DNA from: a virus
DNA: 35,775 nucleotides
IMG/VR virus record: IMGVR_UViG_3300030117_006207
Location: 1 to 35,775 of that record
Reading direction: 5' to 3' (one strand)
The notes under the pieces are model-generated. The model did no database searches and was not told where the DNA came from. It saw only the letters and a program-made list of their open reading frames with translations. The position numbers and the translations under genes were made by a program. Of the stretch, positions 1 to 10,900 are shown one piece after another. Positions within the stretch are counted from its first letter, which is position 1. Each line of letters begins with the position of its first letter.

Positions 1-362
1 TTCTGTTTCAACCAACTTGGTAAATTTGCGTGCATTACTCTTACTTTAGTTACTAAGTTTTTAGCAGTATCTTGTTTGGTGGCAATTACCAATATGTTTT
101 TATCACTATGAAATGTCATCATCCACAATGAATATCCAGCAGTTAGTGTTGATAATCCTAACTGACGAGCTTTTAGTATAATGTTAAACCTATGATCTTC
201 AAAGGTTTGTAACGATTTCTCCTGATACTCATAAAGATGAAAAGGAACTTTACCCTTCATAGGGTGCTGAACCATACAATACTTTTTCATAAAGTATGCG
301 GGATCTTTAGCACACATAAGGTATTGTTTTTTTATTACCTCTTTTAATGGAGCAGGTTTCAT
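1..362 (-). CDS. terL: Terminase large subunit, gp17-like (N-terminal part; cut by window edge)
   Basis: Reading the minus strand from the ATG at 362 gives an open frame of 120 codons that runs off the left edge. It begins MKPAPLKEVIKKQY and carries ILKARQLGLSTLTAGYSLW around residues 62-80. This is the Walker A-like ATPase motif typical of T4 gp17-type terminases (ARQLGxST). It is followed by a beta-strand-like NILVIATKQ. The family packages DNA into proheads as an ATP-driven motor and cuts concatemers with a C-terminal nuclease, which lies outside this window. The start overlaps the stop of the upstream gene as TAATG, and AGGAAAG precedes it as ribosome binding site. Family assignment is strong; only the N-terminal third or less of a usual protein is present. 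Confidence 0.9.
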   Translation of the reverse strand, partial: MKPAPLKEVIKKQYLMCAKDPAYFMKKYCMVQHPMKGKVPFHLYEYQEKSLQTFEDHRFNIILKARQLGLSTLTAGYSLWMMTFHSDKNILVIATKQDTAKNLVTKVRVMHANLPSWLKQ

Positions 363-718
363 TATATCTTTCCTAAAATAAATCCAATACCTAACCAAAG
401 ATATTGATTTTCATACCATTTCGGTTCAACTAATTTTACTAACTTCTCATTCATTTCATCACGAGCTTTTAATAATTTGATTTGAGAGTCTTTAGCCTCT
501 ATTAATAGTGAATCAACATTTGTTGATTCCTCTAGTTTTACCACCAATCCTTCACAATCACTAATCACTACCTTTTGAGACTCAATAAGAGAATCGGCTT
601 TTGCCAATTTTCCTTCCCATTGAGCATCACGAGCTTTTATCATTTCTAAAGCTTCTTCTTCTGTAAATGTTGTTTGTGCTAACAAAGGTGCTAATAGTAA
701 TATCCAAAAATATTTCAT
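362..718 (-). CDS. Small exported/membrane coiled-coil protein, unknown
   Basis: 118 aa. The first 14 or so residues (MKYFWILLLAPLLA) look like a signal peptide or membrane segment. Residues 19-97 are charged and probably coiled coil, and the C-terminus (about 102-118, YLWLGIGFILGKI) is a second hydrophobic segment. The predicted topology is a periplasmic rod anchored at one or both ends. There is no lipobox cysteine after the signal; the only Cys is near residue 55. Its stop overlaps the terminase start and its start abuts the next coiled-coil membrane gene, so the two are co-transcribed. A spanin-like or other envelope role is possible from architecture alone. No homologue is recognised. 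Confidence 0.7.
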   Translation of the reverse strand: MKYFWILLLAPLLAQTTFTEEEALEMIKARDAQWEGKLAKADSLIESQKVVISDCEGLVVKLEESTNVDSLLIEAKDSQIKLLKARDEMNEKLVKLVEPKWYENQYLWLGIGFILGKI

Positions 719-1029
719 TATTTACTCTTCGCAAATTTTCTTAAAAAATCTTCAGCAGATTCTACTTCATCATTATCATAAGCTTCTTGCATTTTTTGTG
801 TTTTCTTTTTACTATTAGTTAGTTTTCTTTTTAAATTACCAACTTCTTTTTTAGAAGCAGTTTTAGCTTCTTCTAATTCCTTAATTTGCTTTTCAACTTT
901 CTTTTCTTCTTTTTTGTTTTCTTTTATAACCTTTTTAAGTTCTTTTACTTTTTTACTTTTAGTAGCATTAACTGCAAAAAGACCACCAACCAAACCAAAA
1001 AATCCAAGTATTAATTTCCAAACTTTCAT
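718..1029 (-). CDS. Small membrane-anchored coiled-coil protein, unknown (i-spanin-like architecture)
   Basis: 103 aa. An N-terminal hydrophobic segment (residues 4-21, WKLILGFFGLVGGLFAVN) is followed by a Lys/Glu-rich coiled coil over about residues 25-85 and an acidic/basic tail. An inner-membrane anchor with an extended coiled coil is the layout of Rz-type i-spanins, but many phage proteins of unknown role share it. It starts with an ATGA overlap of the preceding zinc-ribbon gene (1026-1029) and has GGAG upstream. Its end touches the start of the next membrane coiled-coil gene. The pairing is suggestive; the function is an inference only. Confidence 0.7.
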   Translation of the reverse strand: MKVWKLILGFFGLVGGLFAVNATKSKKVKELKKVIKENKKEEKKVEKQIKELEEAKTASKKEVGNLKRKLTNSKKKTQKMQEAYDNDEVESAEDFLRKFAKSK

Positions 1030-1556
1030 TCTTCATTCTCCAGTTTTTCTAAAGTTTCTGTAAATTTTTCAATAGCTTCATCTGCTTCTTTATGAACTTT
1101 TTTCATATCAATATCCCATTTTTCTTTTTCTAATTCAGGATAATTTACACCAACATTGTTATAAAATTCTGGACCTTTTATTTCTTTCCATTCTGTTATA
1201 GCTTGTATTTGATCTTTTATAAAAGATATTTTATTTTCTCTTATTTTATTTTTTTCCCACTCTTCATACTTTCCTTCAATACGAAGTTTATTTTCTATGG
1301 TTATTTGACAATCAAAACAATGTCCGAGCTTCATCCAAAATTTACTATCAAGTCTTTTCTTCATTACTTTTTTACATTTAGGACAAAACCAAGGCATTCT
1401 GGCTTCTTTCATAACATCACTTAAATGACTTATTTTATCACCAGATTTTTCTTTTTTTCCATCATAGCCAACCATTACTCTTTTTTCAGGTGTTTTACCT
1501 GCCAGTAAATCTCCTAATACTTTATTTTGTCTTTCTGCTTCTTTACTATATCCCAT
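1026..1556 (-). CDS. Zinc-ribbon protein of unknown function
   Basis: 176 aa. Residues about 58-83 hold CPKC, then about 20 residues, then CFDC, a classic four-cysteine zinc-ribbon spacing. The rest is highly charged and helical, with a long Glu/Lys-rich C-terminal half that may form a coiled coil. The start at 1556 has AGGAG 5 nt upstream. It sits between the nucleotidyltransferase-ligase gene and two small membrane genes, just ahead of terminase. A nucleic-acid or protein contact role in head or packaging functions would fit, but nothing in the sequence names it. Confidence 0.75.
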   Translation of the reverse strand: MGYSKEAERQNKVLGDLLAGKTPEKRVMVGYDGKKEKSGDKISHLSDVMKEARMPWFCPKCKKVMKKRLDSKFWMKLGHCFDCQITIENKLRIEGKYEEWEKNKIRENKISFIKDQIQAITEWKEIKGPEFYNNVGVNYPELEKEKWDIDMKKVHKEADEAIEKFTETLEKLENEE

Positions 1557-1564
1557 TATAACTC

Positions 1565-4500
1565 CTATACGAATTTTAACATTCCTAATATTTGGTTTGC
1601 TGGTGCAAATGCTCCAGTATACTTATACAATTTACCCTTAAACATAAATGTAATACCTTCACTTGGTACAACAGCATCTAACCCACCGATAGCATTTAAT
1701 CTATCCAACTGAGTTTTTAATGTATTTAATACTTTTGGGTCTGTAGACTTTTTAACTTTATTAATAGCACTAGCTAAATCTTTTTTCATTTTTTGTGCAG
1801 CAGCAGATGGATTAGCAGCTATAAAGTCTTTAAGGTTAGAAAGTATTTCGGCACCCAATTCAAAGAAAAGAACTTCCCAATCTCTAATATGTTGTTTTTG
1901 TAATTTTGCATGATCTGTTTTATCTGTTGTTAAGAACCAATCTAAAAATTCAGGATAGTCTTTTAAATCTTTTCTAATTTGTGGCACTTTATAAGACTTA
2001 TCAAAAAATGCCCACCTCTTTGTTAAATTCATTAGAATATCATTTGATGGGTTTGGATAGTCTGTCTGTTTAGCACCATTGTAAATATACTCCATCCAAT
2101 ACGCTTGATGATAATCAGCCAATGTATCAGTATCAGATAGTGCAAATTCATTTTGTAATTTAGCTAACTTACCTAAAAAGTAATTCTGTTTTTCATCAAA
2201 GTTTTTAGCCTTTGGTAAACTAGTTACAAATGGTTTTGTAATACTGTAAGTCTTTTGTATATTTTTATTTATCTGTTTTATCATACCAGCTAACATTCTC
2301 GCACTACCTCTTTCTGAACCAATTGGTGAGCCATTGGCATCATACTCAATAGTTCCGTGAAACTGTAATAGAGATTTATCATAAGGAACTACATTTGCTG
2401 TCTTTGGATATATTACTTCTAAAGACATAAATTTTTTACCTTCTGCAAATATCTTATCTTTTTGTTTATTACTTAATCCACTAATTGCATTTTGTAAATC
2501 TTGCATAGCAGATACAAATGCTTTTTCAATATCACCTCTACCAGCAAACATATTTTGTACACCCTTAATATCTAATGCGTTAGCACCAAAGTTTTTAATA
2601 TGTCCTTTGTTGCGAGCTGCGATAAGTTTTCCATTCTTCCAACTTATCATTATATTTTGACCATCTGTTTTTTCTGTAACTACGCCTTCACTACTAAGAT
2701 TACCTTGTAATGTATTAATAATTAGTGTTTTGAAATCCCCGAATGTTAAATTTTTATTGTCAAAGGGATGATTTAGGTGTCCGTAAGCTCCACCCATAAG
2801 TAATAACTCCTTTTGTTTACTTCTTTGTTTTAATTTATTTTTAGGATTAATTTGTTCAAATAAATCTACATCGTAAGAATCTCCATCAGCACCAGCTGAA
2901 AATAGTGTTCCGATTACATTATCAATAGCTGCTTCAGTACCCATCCAATTTACAACTTCCCAACCCAATGGTTTTACAACATCTGTCATCCAATTTTTAT
3001 ATTTATTTACAGCTCTAGTTGAACCTTTTGCTTGTCCATGATCTAAATAAGTTAATGGTACAGATGTATAATGTTCATCGCCTGATTTTCTTCGAGTATG
3101 TACATCATCTGCTTGAGCTACATTATCTTCAGGATTTATAATACCTTCATCAAACATATAATCTATAACCTTCCAACCTGCATCTGAATATAAGGAATCT
3201 AACCAAGCCTTAGAATCTTTTTTATAAGCATTTAAACTCTTATAGTATGTTGAAGGACCATCATCTAAATTTCCAGCAGGTGTGCCTGAAGATTCTAATA
3301 AAAACTCTTCTATCAATTCATCTGATAAATTATATGTTTCAAATAACTTTTTAAATTTATTAGACATCATATTATACACACCATCATCAAAATATCCAAA
3401 TGTTTTTTTGAAAAGTTTTTTTCTTTCACTATCATCAATTTTTGGATTACCGAGTAAGTTCCGAACCTTAGTTCCACTAATACTACCTGCTTGTGGAGCA
3501 GTTAAGATATATCCATGTTTATCAAAACCTTCCATATCCTTTGTATACTTTTGAAAATACTTACCGCCCAATCTACCTGCATCCTTTTCACCTACAAGAT
3601 AAACAACTGCTGTGGTTTCAGGATCATATTTCTTTAATAAATTTTTTGCAACATAAGGAGACTTTTCCATAACAATACGATTTGATGGAACACCCATTTT
3701 TGTCATGTGACGAACCTTCTCTTTAAAGTTCATTGGATGTCGAGGTGGTTGTTTAATATTAGATGTCGTTATGAAAGCATCATCAACTCTTTTACTTAAC
3801 CATTCGTAAGATGCCAAATGACCAGGATGAAATGGTTGAAATCTACCACCAAATACACCAATAACTTTCGTAATGCGTGAATTTTCCACTATAGAATATA
3901 CAACATTTTCCAGGTGTTTGTCAAGACTTTCTTTTATTTTTTTTCCAGTTTCAGTTTTTGTAAATGGTCCTCTTCTCAATGTTGAAAATTTTACAGGCGT
4001 TTCCATACCAAATAAATTCTTAGGTGCTATAATTCTTAACTTAACCATCTTTGAACTATTATCAACACCCAATGTTTCAAATTCTATTTCTTTATATTTC
4101 TTACCTTTCATAGTAAGATTGTGACCTGTAATAAATTTTGATACTTTACTACCTTTGACAGCATTTGCTTCACTTACTTTTTTATATCCACTACCATAAG
4201 GAACAGATGTGTTTCCTTTCTTCTTCATCTTCTTTACTGTTTTACGGCTTGGAGATGGTAAAAATCCTTTGGGTGCTCCAAACTCTTCAAAGACACTACC
4301 TACTTTACCACCACCAGCAATCAGTTGATATTTTCCTTTTGGATCTTGCTTTCTAGCTTTTTTTAATTGTCTACGAACATCACGTTTTGAGCCTCTGAAT
4401 TGAATTACTTTCTTACCCTTTATAACTTTATAATATCCATAATGTGTAGATGGTTTTATAACCTCATTCTTTTTTTTAGTTTTCTTTTTCATCTTATTGA

Positions 4501-4957
4501 TGTAAGCTCTATAGACAGCAGCTTGTGAAGCCTTACCCATTTCTTTAGCTCTCTGTTCCATAGCTACAGCGGCTTGTATCTTATGTGCGTGAGATTTACC
4601 ACTTCCGTTTATTTTACTAACAGATGCTTTGGCATCCTTAACTGTAGCAAACTTTAATCCTTTGATTGTTCCCTTTGGATTCTCATCTGTATATAAATCT
4701 GAATGACTTGATGATTGTCTGTGTTGTCCTTTTTTACGAGGTTTTCTTGGTGCTTCATTCACTTTCTTTACTATTCTAAATTTTAGTGCAGGTCTACCAT
4801 TAATAAGTAAGTCTCCCTTATCATTAAAATCAATGGTTTTCACCACCACTTTTTTATTCTTAAATCTACCCATAAGTATGGTATCACCCACATCTACAGG
4901 TATTTTTACATCCTCTGTTAGAAAAGGCTTTATAAGTTCTTTTGTAAGTTTATTCAT
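1565..4957 (-). CDS. Multidomain protein: NMNAT/cytidylyltransferase-like domain fused to KxDG polynucleotide-ligase-like domain
   Basis: 1130 aa. Residues 1-65 form a small basic beta domain. Residues 85-160 include DENPKGTIKGLKFAT and a Lys-rich helix. Residues 366-500 are a nucleotidyltransferase fold with GRFQPFHPGH (371-380) and ISGTKVR (493-499), as in NMN adenylyltransferases and cytidylyltransferases. Residues 757-1130 carry ligase-family motifs: TEKTDGQN (761-768, candidate nucleotidyl lysine K763), LEVIYP (846-851), EGITFMF (1100-1106) and KLYKYTG (1109-1115). About 250 residues separate motifs IIIa and IV, implying an inserted helical region. RNA repair, NAD metabolism or a packaged head-associated enzyme are all possible. 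The chosen ATG has no Shine-Dalgarno and lies 4 nt after an ATATTTAT element. Domain calls are firm; the combined role is unknown. Confidence 0.85.
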   Translation of the reverse strand: MNKLTKELIKPFLTEDVKIPVDVGDTILMGRFKNKKVVVKTIDFNDKGDLLINGRPALKFRIVKKVNEAPRKPRKKGQHRQSSSHSDLYTDENPKGTIKGLKFATVKDAKASVSKINGSGKSHAHKIQAAVAMEQRAKEMGKASQAAVYRAYINKMKKKTKKKNEVIKPSTHYGYYKVIKGKKVIQFRGSKRDVRRQLKKARKQDPKGKYQLIAGGGKVGSVFEEFGAPKGFLPSPSRKTVKKMKKKGNTSVPYGSGYKKVSEANAVKGSKVSKFITGHNLTMKGKKYKEIEFETLGVDNSSKMVKLRIIAPKNLFGMETPVKFSTLRRGPFTKTETGKKIKESLDKHLENVVYSIVENSRITKVIGVFGGRFQPFHPGHLASYEWLSKRVDDAFITTSNIKQPPRHPMNFKEKVRHMTKMGVPSNRIVMEKSPYVAKNLLKKYDPETTAVVYLVGEKDAGRLGGKYFQKYTKDMEGFDKHGYILTAPQAGSISGTKVRNLLGNPKIDDSERKKLFKKTFGYFDDGVYNMMSNKFKKLFETYNLSDELIEEFLLESSGTPAGNLDDGPSTYYKSLNAYKKDSKAWLDSLYSDAGWKVIDYMFDEGIINPEDNVAQADDVHTRRKSGDEHYTSVPLTYLDHGQAKGSTRAVNKYKNWMTDVVKPLGWEVVNWMGTEAAIDNVIGTLFSAGADGDSYDVDLFEQINPKNKLKQRSKQKELLLMGGAYGHLNHPFDNKNLTFGDFKTLIINTLQGNLSSEGVVTEKTDGQNIMISWKNGKLIAARNKGHIKNFGANALDIKGVQNMFAGRGDIEKAFVSAMQDLQNAISGLSNKQKDKIFAEGKKFMSLEVIYPKTANVVPYDKSLLQFHGTIEYDANGSPIGSERGSARMLAGMIKQINKNIQKTYSITKPFVTSLPKAKNFDEKQNYFLGKLAKLQNEFALSDTDTLADYHQAYWMEYIYNGAKQTDYPNPSNDILMNLTKRWAFFDKSYKVPQIRKDLKDYPEFLDWFLTTDKTDHAKLQKQHIRDWEVLFFELGAEILSNLKDFIAANPSAAAQKMKKDLASAINKVKKSTDPKVLNTLKTQLDRLNAIGGLDAVVPSEGITFMFKGKLYKYTGAFAPANQILGMLKFV

Positions 4958-4961
4958 ATTA

Positions 4962-4969
4962 ATAAATAT
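4962..4969 (-). promoter_or_regulatory. Candidate late-promoter-like element (ATATTTAT)
   Basis: On the minus strand the gap reads TTAATATTTATTAATATG, sharing the ATATTTAT core with four other gaps that precede minus-strand blocks. Here the core ends only 4 nt before the ATG of the 1130-aa gene. If it were a -10 element the transcript would be essentially leaderless, which agrees with the missing Shine-Dalgarno. Assignment rests on recurrence only. Confidence 0.3.
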
Positions 4970-4990
4970 TAAGTTTTGTAAAATATAGTA

Positions 4991-7900
4991 TTATACCTGC
5001 ATCCAAATAATTTTTCCAGCACGACCAGTTTGACCATTTTGACCAGTACCACCTACACCATTACTGCTTACTTCTGTTCCGCCCGATCCGCCTGATCCAG
5101 CTGCTCCACCGTTAGCTAAAGTGGTCATACCTGCATTGTTTACAGCTGTTAGATTTGAAGTGGTACATACGATAAGAACTCCTCCAGTACCTCCACCGCC
5201 TCCGCCGCCTCCACATGCAGAATTTCCTGATGCTATGGTGCTAGCACCCATTTTTCCAGCAGTACCACCTGCAGCGCCGGTTCCTGAATTTATACATAAT
5301 GTTTCATCCGTTCCATCATTTCCAGCACTTCCTTGATTTATACTACCAGCACCTTTAGTTACTGCACTATGACCACCACCACCGCTACCAGCACCAGCTC
5401 CTGGTCTTAATCTGGCTGCAGTTTCTGCACTATCCATAACATCTCTGACCATTTGTACAATGTGTGGATCAATAACATCAATTCTTGTTATAGCTGCTGA
5501 AGCCCCACCAGTACCACCAGCAGCTGGACCAATTGTAAAATCAAAAGATGCTGCCTGAATACCACTTCCTACAGTTCCTGTAGGAATTGTAAAAGAGTCT
5601 CCACCACCAGAATTTCCTGGTCCACCTTGTCCACCATTACCACCATCACCACCATTAGCTCGTATAACTCCTGTTCCAGTAATTATTTTTGCATAAATTA
5701 AAACAATGCCACCACAACCACCGCTTCCACCGCCAGCGCCTCCTTGACCTATAACATTTACTGAACCTTCTGCTCCATTTCCACCTGCCACACCAGCTAC
5801 TCCACCACGTAAAGTGCCTGTAGCAGAAGCTGCTCCTGCACTACCGCCTGCAGCGGCACCTGCTGTCTCAGCACCATTAGCGCCGTTTCCACCATCACCA
5901 CCATCGTTGTGAATATGTCCATTGTTAGTTAAAGTACCAAATACAAATAATCTGAATCCGTTTGTTTTTAAGATAACACTTGAATCTATCGTTAAATCAA
6001 AAAAGTATAAATCTTTACCTAATGTATAAGTGGCGCTTGATCTTGTAAATGCGCCTGTACCACCATTAGCATCTGTAAAACTAGTACTACTAGCCTTTGT
6101 ACCGCTTCCATTACCACCATCAGCAACTGTATAATCACCTGTAGACATCACCACAGTTCCATCTGCACCAAAACCAAATAGTCTTGAACGTTCTATAAGA
6201 AAATCTTTTGAAGTTATATCCCCACTCTGTTCAAATGTAATCAGACCACCAGCAAAAACAGCATCACCTGCTGGTTTTAAATGATAACCAGATGAACTGA
6301 TTTCTAAATTACCATTACTACCGCTTACATAGTTTGCATTTATATCACCAAGTATAAATTCAGGTGTTTCTAATTTAATTTGAGAACCTGATAAGAAAGC
6401 TACTTCGCTCATCAAACCAAAACCTGTAAATCCTGATGGTACATTTCGTGTACCTGCAACACCACTTAAATCACCAAGTCTTGCCTTTAATGCCACATCG
6501 TAAATTCCACTGCCTGTTCTTTCAACTATATCTATGTAAGGAGTGGCTTTATTATTTGGATTAGCATTTAATCTCATATAACCAGTTCCAACAGTATTTT
6601 CGCCAGTTCCACTTATATGACGACCTGTACTTACTAAAACCTGACCTTCGGTATAGCTTGCTAAACCACCGATTGGATCTCCTACTGATCCACTCTCTCC
6701 TAATTGTGCTGTTAAAGTTGTTCCTTGATCTATAGCACTTAGAGATGCAGTATAGTTTGATATAGTGATTCCTTTTGGTTCAGTTACGCTACCAGCACCA
6801 GCTGGCACAAGTGATCCTGCTACTCCATCACCGGAATCTATAAAACAGTAGTCTAATTTAAATCCATTTGAATCGGAATCCTGACCTACTACCCTAAATG
6901 TAGTTGATGCACCGGCTGTTCCTGGATCTTCCACATCTCCAATATCATCTAAAATTCTCTTTCCATTTTGAAAAACACAAAATGTTGAAGTTCTTCGATA
7001 ATGTATTTCAAAATTATCACCTGCGCGATGTGGGTGGGGCCCTCCGCCGCTTACATTGTCATCTTGAACTCCATTTCTTATATCATATGTTGCGTTACCG
7101 TTAAACCTTAAAAAGCCAAACATATTTGAATGTTCTGAATCTGTTCCAGCATTGTTATTTCCAAGACCAACACCAGCTGTTTTATCTGTAAAAGTAGGAG
7201 CAAATCTTACTATATACTCATTTGAAGAGCTTCTAACACCACCGCCTGAAGGAGCTCCATGACCAGTTGCTCTACCATCGTTTCCTGATAATATTATAGA
7301 CCCATGAGGTGTATCAACAGTTGCATCTGTTGTATTAAAATTAAAAAGAGTAGCGTTATTAGCAGTACTTTCAGAGACTATTAAATGAACTGAAACTTTA
7401 TCAGCTGCTGGATTAGCTCCAAACCCATCATAAAATGATCTTGGAACAATAAATATTTTTTCGTAATCTCCAGCTGCATTTTTAGTTTGAGCAGTATTAT
7501 CTCCTTCCATTAGTGTAAAGTTAACACCTGATCCACCAGTTGGTAAAGAGCTACTCACAACAGCTTTTATGGTTGCTGAATTTGCATTTACTGTAAAATT
7601 ATTCTTAAAAACCATTGAACTGGTTATAAGTAAATTATGACTCATATCAGCGCCAATAGGATTACCGCCGCCAATTCCTGTATGATGATATTTAGAACCT
7701 GATCTTAAAGGAACTGCCGAAGCTGATATGTAACTACCAGAGTGTTGCCCGACATGAAAGAAATTATTTAATCTGTAGGGTTGTGAACCAAGACCTCTTT
7801 CTACAAAAATCTCACCGCTTAAATTATCAGGATCACCACTACCAAATGATGAGGAAACTAATCTAACATATTCTGTGTTAAATCCTGTGTTGTCAACCTT

Positions 7901-10900
7901 TTTTATTAATAATACTTCACCAGCCGCAAAACCTGTGGCATTTACAACTGACATTGATGTTGCTGTAACTTCTGCAGCAACACCTCCTGAACCTGTTATC
8001 GCAGTTGAGTTAGCTACAAAAAGTTGACCACCAACTGCATTTACACTTTCCTTTTCAAATGTAGTTGTTGCGAGAGTTCCCCTTACTTTTATATTTTCAA
8101 ATTCTGCGTATCCATTTTCTTGAGCAGTTATAATAAATCCTGATTGATCATTTACATAATCGGTTGATCTTATAAAACCTTCCTTTCCTAGTATTAAATT
8201 TCCACCTCTAATTTGAGATTCGTTTACAGTCCAACCACCAACAGATGCTGATACAAATTTTGCAAATCCACTACTATCTATTGAAGAGGAAGCGTTTTGA
8301 GCAGTTGATGGAGAACCAGCTATGGTAGATGGTGTTCGTATATTATCAACTGATAGATTACCTTGTACAGTTAATTGATTTCCTACAAATTGTAAAAATT
8401 GACCACCACTTTTACTACCTAATAAAATTGAACTAGCAGTTACTTCTCCACCTGGCGTTAGATGAAAATCAGATGAACTTATTTCTATATTTCCACCCGA
8501 ACCACTTATGAATTGAATGTCTTGTCTACCTACAAAAAATGAATCTGCTCTAACATCAAAAAGACTTGGCTGTGTTCTAAATTTAAATGAACCACTTTCT
8601 CCAACTAATTCTAAACCAACACCATTATAATTATCTCCACTATCTGGTAAAACAGAACCACTATACATCATAAATCCATATGAACCTGATTGAGCTGATG
8701 CTGATATAAATCCTTGATATCCAACTGACCTTAAAAATCCTGAGCCAGTAGCACCATCTTTTCCAGTTTCAGGTAGTTTAGAATCCTTACCACCAAAATG
8801 TACACCACTTGAAGTAGAATCTCCACCAAGAAATAAATCTCCTGATATAACATTATCAGTACCAGTTATGCTTAAATTAGAACCTTCAAAATTTACATTG
8901 GGTTGATAAATAATTGTTTCTGATATATTGTTGTTTATATCATAAAACTCAACAAGAAACTCAAATTTTTCAGGTCTTTTCTGTTGTAAGTTTGAAGGCA
9001 TTTCTTTTAAAAATGTAAAAAAACTTGGAGAAAATCCAATATCATTTGCGGGTTGAATAGATATATCTGATATATTCCACCTACCCGTAACATTTCTAAA
9101 TTGTATAATTCCGCTACCACTTACATCTGATGCGAAATTTGTTTCTACTAAACCAAAATCTTTCTGTGATTCATCTGCAGCATCTACTCTTAAAACTCCT
9201 ATTCTCTTACCATAAACTCCTGGTTCTTGTATTTTATTTTTTCCAAATTCATCAAAAAATAATTCTTTAGATGGTTTCATTGATGAACCTGAAACATAAA
9301 CCATTAACAAAGCGTTATCTGATAAACCAACATTACCAACAGCATTAAAAGATAAATTGTAATCAACTTCAGGTCTTAAATCAAATTGGTATTGATTTTT
9401 TAATTGAAATCTAACATCTGAAGCGAGACTGCCCGATAGCTGTACAGAATCTATTAAAACATTATTATTATATGATGCAGATACCGATAAAGCAGATGCA
9501 GCTGGCATTTGATTTAATCCATTTGCTCCACCAAAAGTATCATAGTAAATATCTGAATCGGATTGTGATATAAAATAACCAGTTCTTTCACCTGTACTAA
9601 CAGAGTTATTGTCTACGAGTAGTTCATTACCCTCTAATGGAACATCAGCCACTAAAGTATAATCGTCAAGTCCACCTTCTGGTTTTGCATATATTTTTGT
9701 TTTAAATACATCTCCTGAAAATGTTCTTAAATTGTGTAATTGCACATTTGCATGAGATATTAAGTTAACCTCTGAATTTGAGGCTGTAGGAAGTGCTTCA
9801 AAAACAACCTGTCCTTGACCAAATATTGGTAAAACTATATTTTCCTCTTCTACATTTTTATTTGTAAATGGTACATCAACTAATACAGTTTTCTCATTTA
9901 CTATCTCAACTATTGAAGCTGAATAGAAACTAGGAGATTGATTAATTATAGATGGAATTTTAGTAATATCAAAAGATAAATCTGATCTGTTTAAATTGGC
10001 GCTTTGTAATTCTTCATCTGAATAAAAAGTTTGATTGTTAAAAAGATTTTGTCCGACAGTATTTCCATCACCATCTGTAGTTGTGATCGCACCAGCAGAT
10101 GATGCTGTAAAAAAATTTACAGTTCCACCTAAGTGATGAGAACCAAATGTAAAGGTTTCATTTCCATCAAATTCTCCTATTTTTAGTAAATAAGGAAAAT
10201 CAATTGGTGAATTTTTTTTAGTAACTAAACCAGCTCTTTTAGCAACACTATTTTTTCTTATACCTTTTTTATTTTTTAGTTTATTTTGCTCAATAAAAGA
10301 TTGTACATTTTTTTCTTTTTTTGGCTTTGATGTTTCAGATTCTCCTTTTAAATCTCCTTGTACCGTAAGATCTTCATCGATAGCTCCAAATGGTTGAAAA
10401 AGTAAATTTGTATCCGTTGGTAATCCCTCTATGTTAAATCTAGAGCTACTTAAAAAACTTGTAGCCTCAGTTCTAATCATAGTTCCTCTTCTATCTTCTG
10501 AAATATGAACGGATGGTTGAGTAAAAAATTTAATAGGTAATGTGTTAGGTATTGTGGTATTTATCGTAAATTCTTTTATCAATCTAACATTATAATGGCC
10601 AGCGAAGTAAGATGGTACGGGTTCTGAATCACTAAATTGTGTTGCGTCAATTGGTACTGAATCAAGCTCTCCAACTATTATAAGAGTCGCGGTTCCTGGT
10701 GCTACATCACTATAAACTTCGAGACTAACTCTTCTTGCAGTTCCTTCTAAATAGTCATCTACTACCTCAGTATAGATACTATTACCATCAGAGTCTATAC
10801 AATCTATTTGAAATTCTGTATTTTCTCTTATATAAGGTGAAGCTTCTATTAAAAAAGAACTTTTTCCTTGCGGTATCACATCAGGAAAATCGGATACTAT

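Noticed and set aside
5121-5336. Proline-rich open frame on the plus strand
   Set aside because: It is the antisense shadow of the glycine-rich end of the fibre gene (GGX codons read as CC-rich), with no ribosome binding site.
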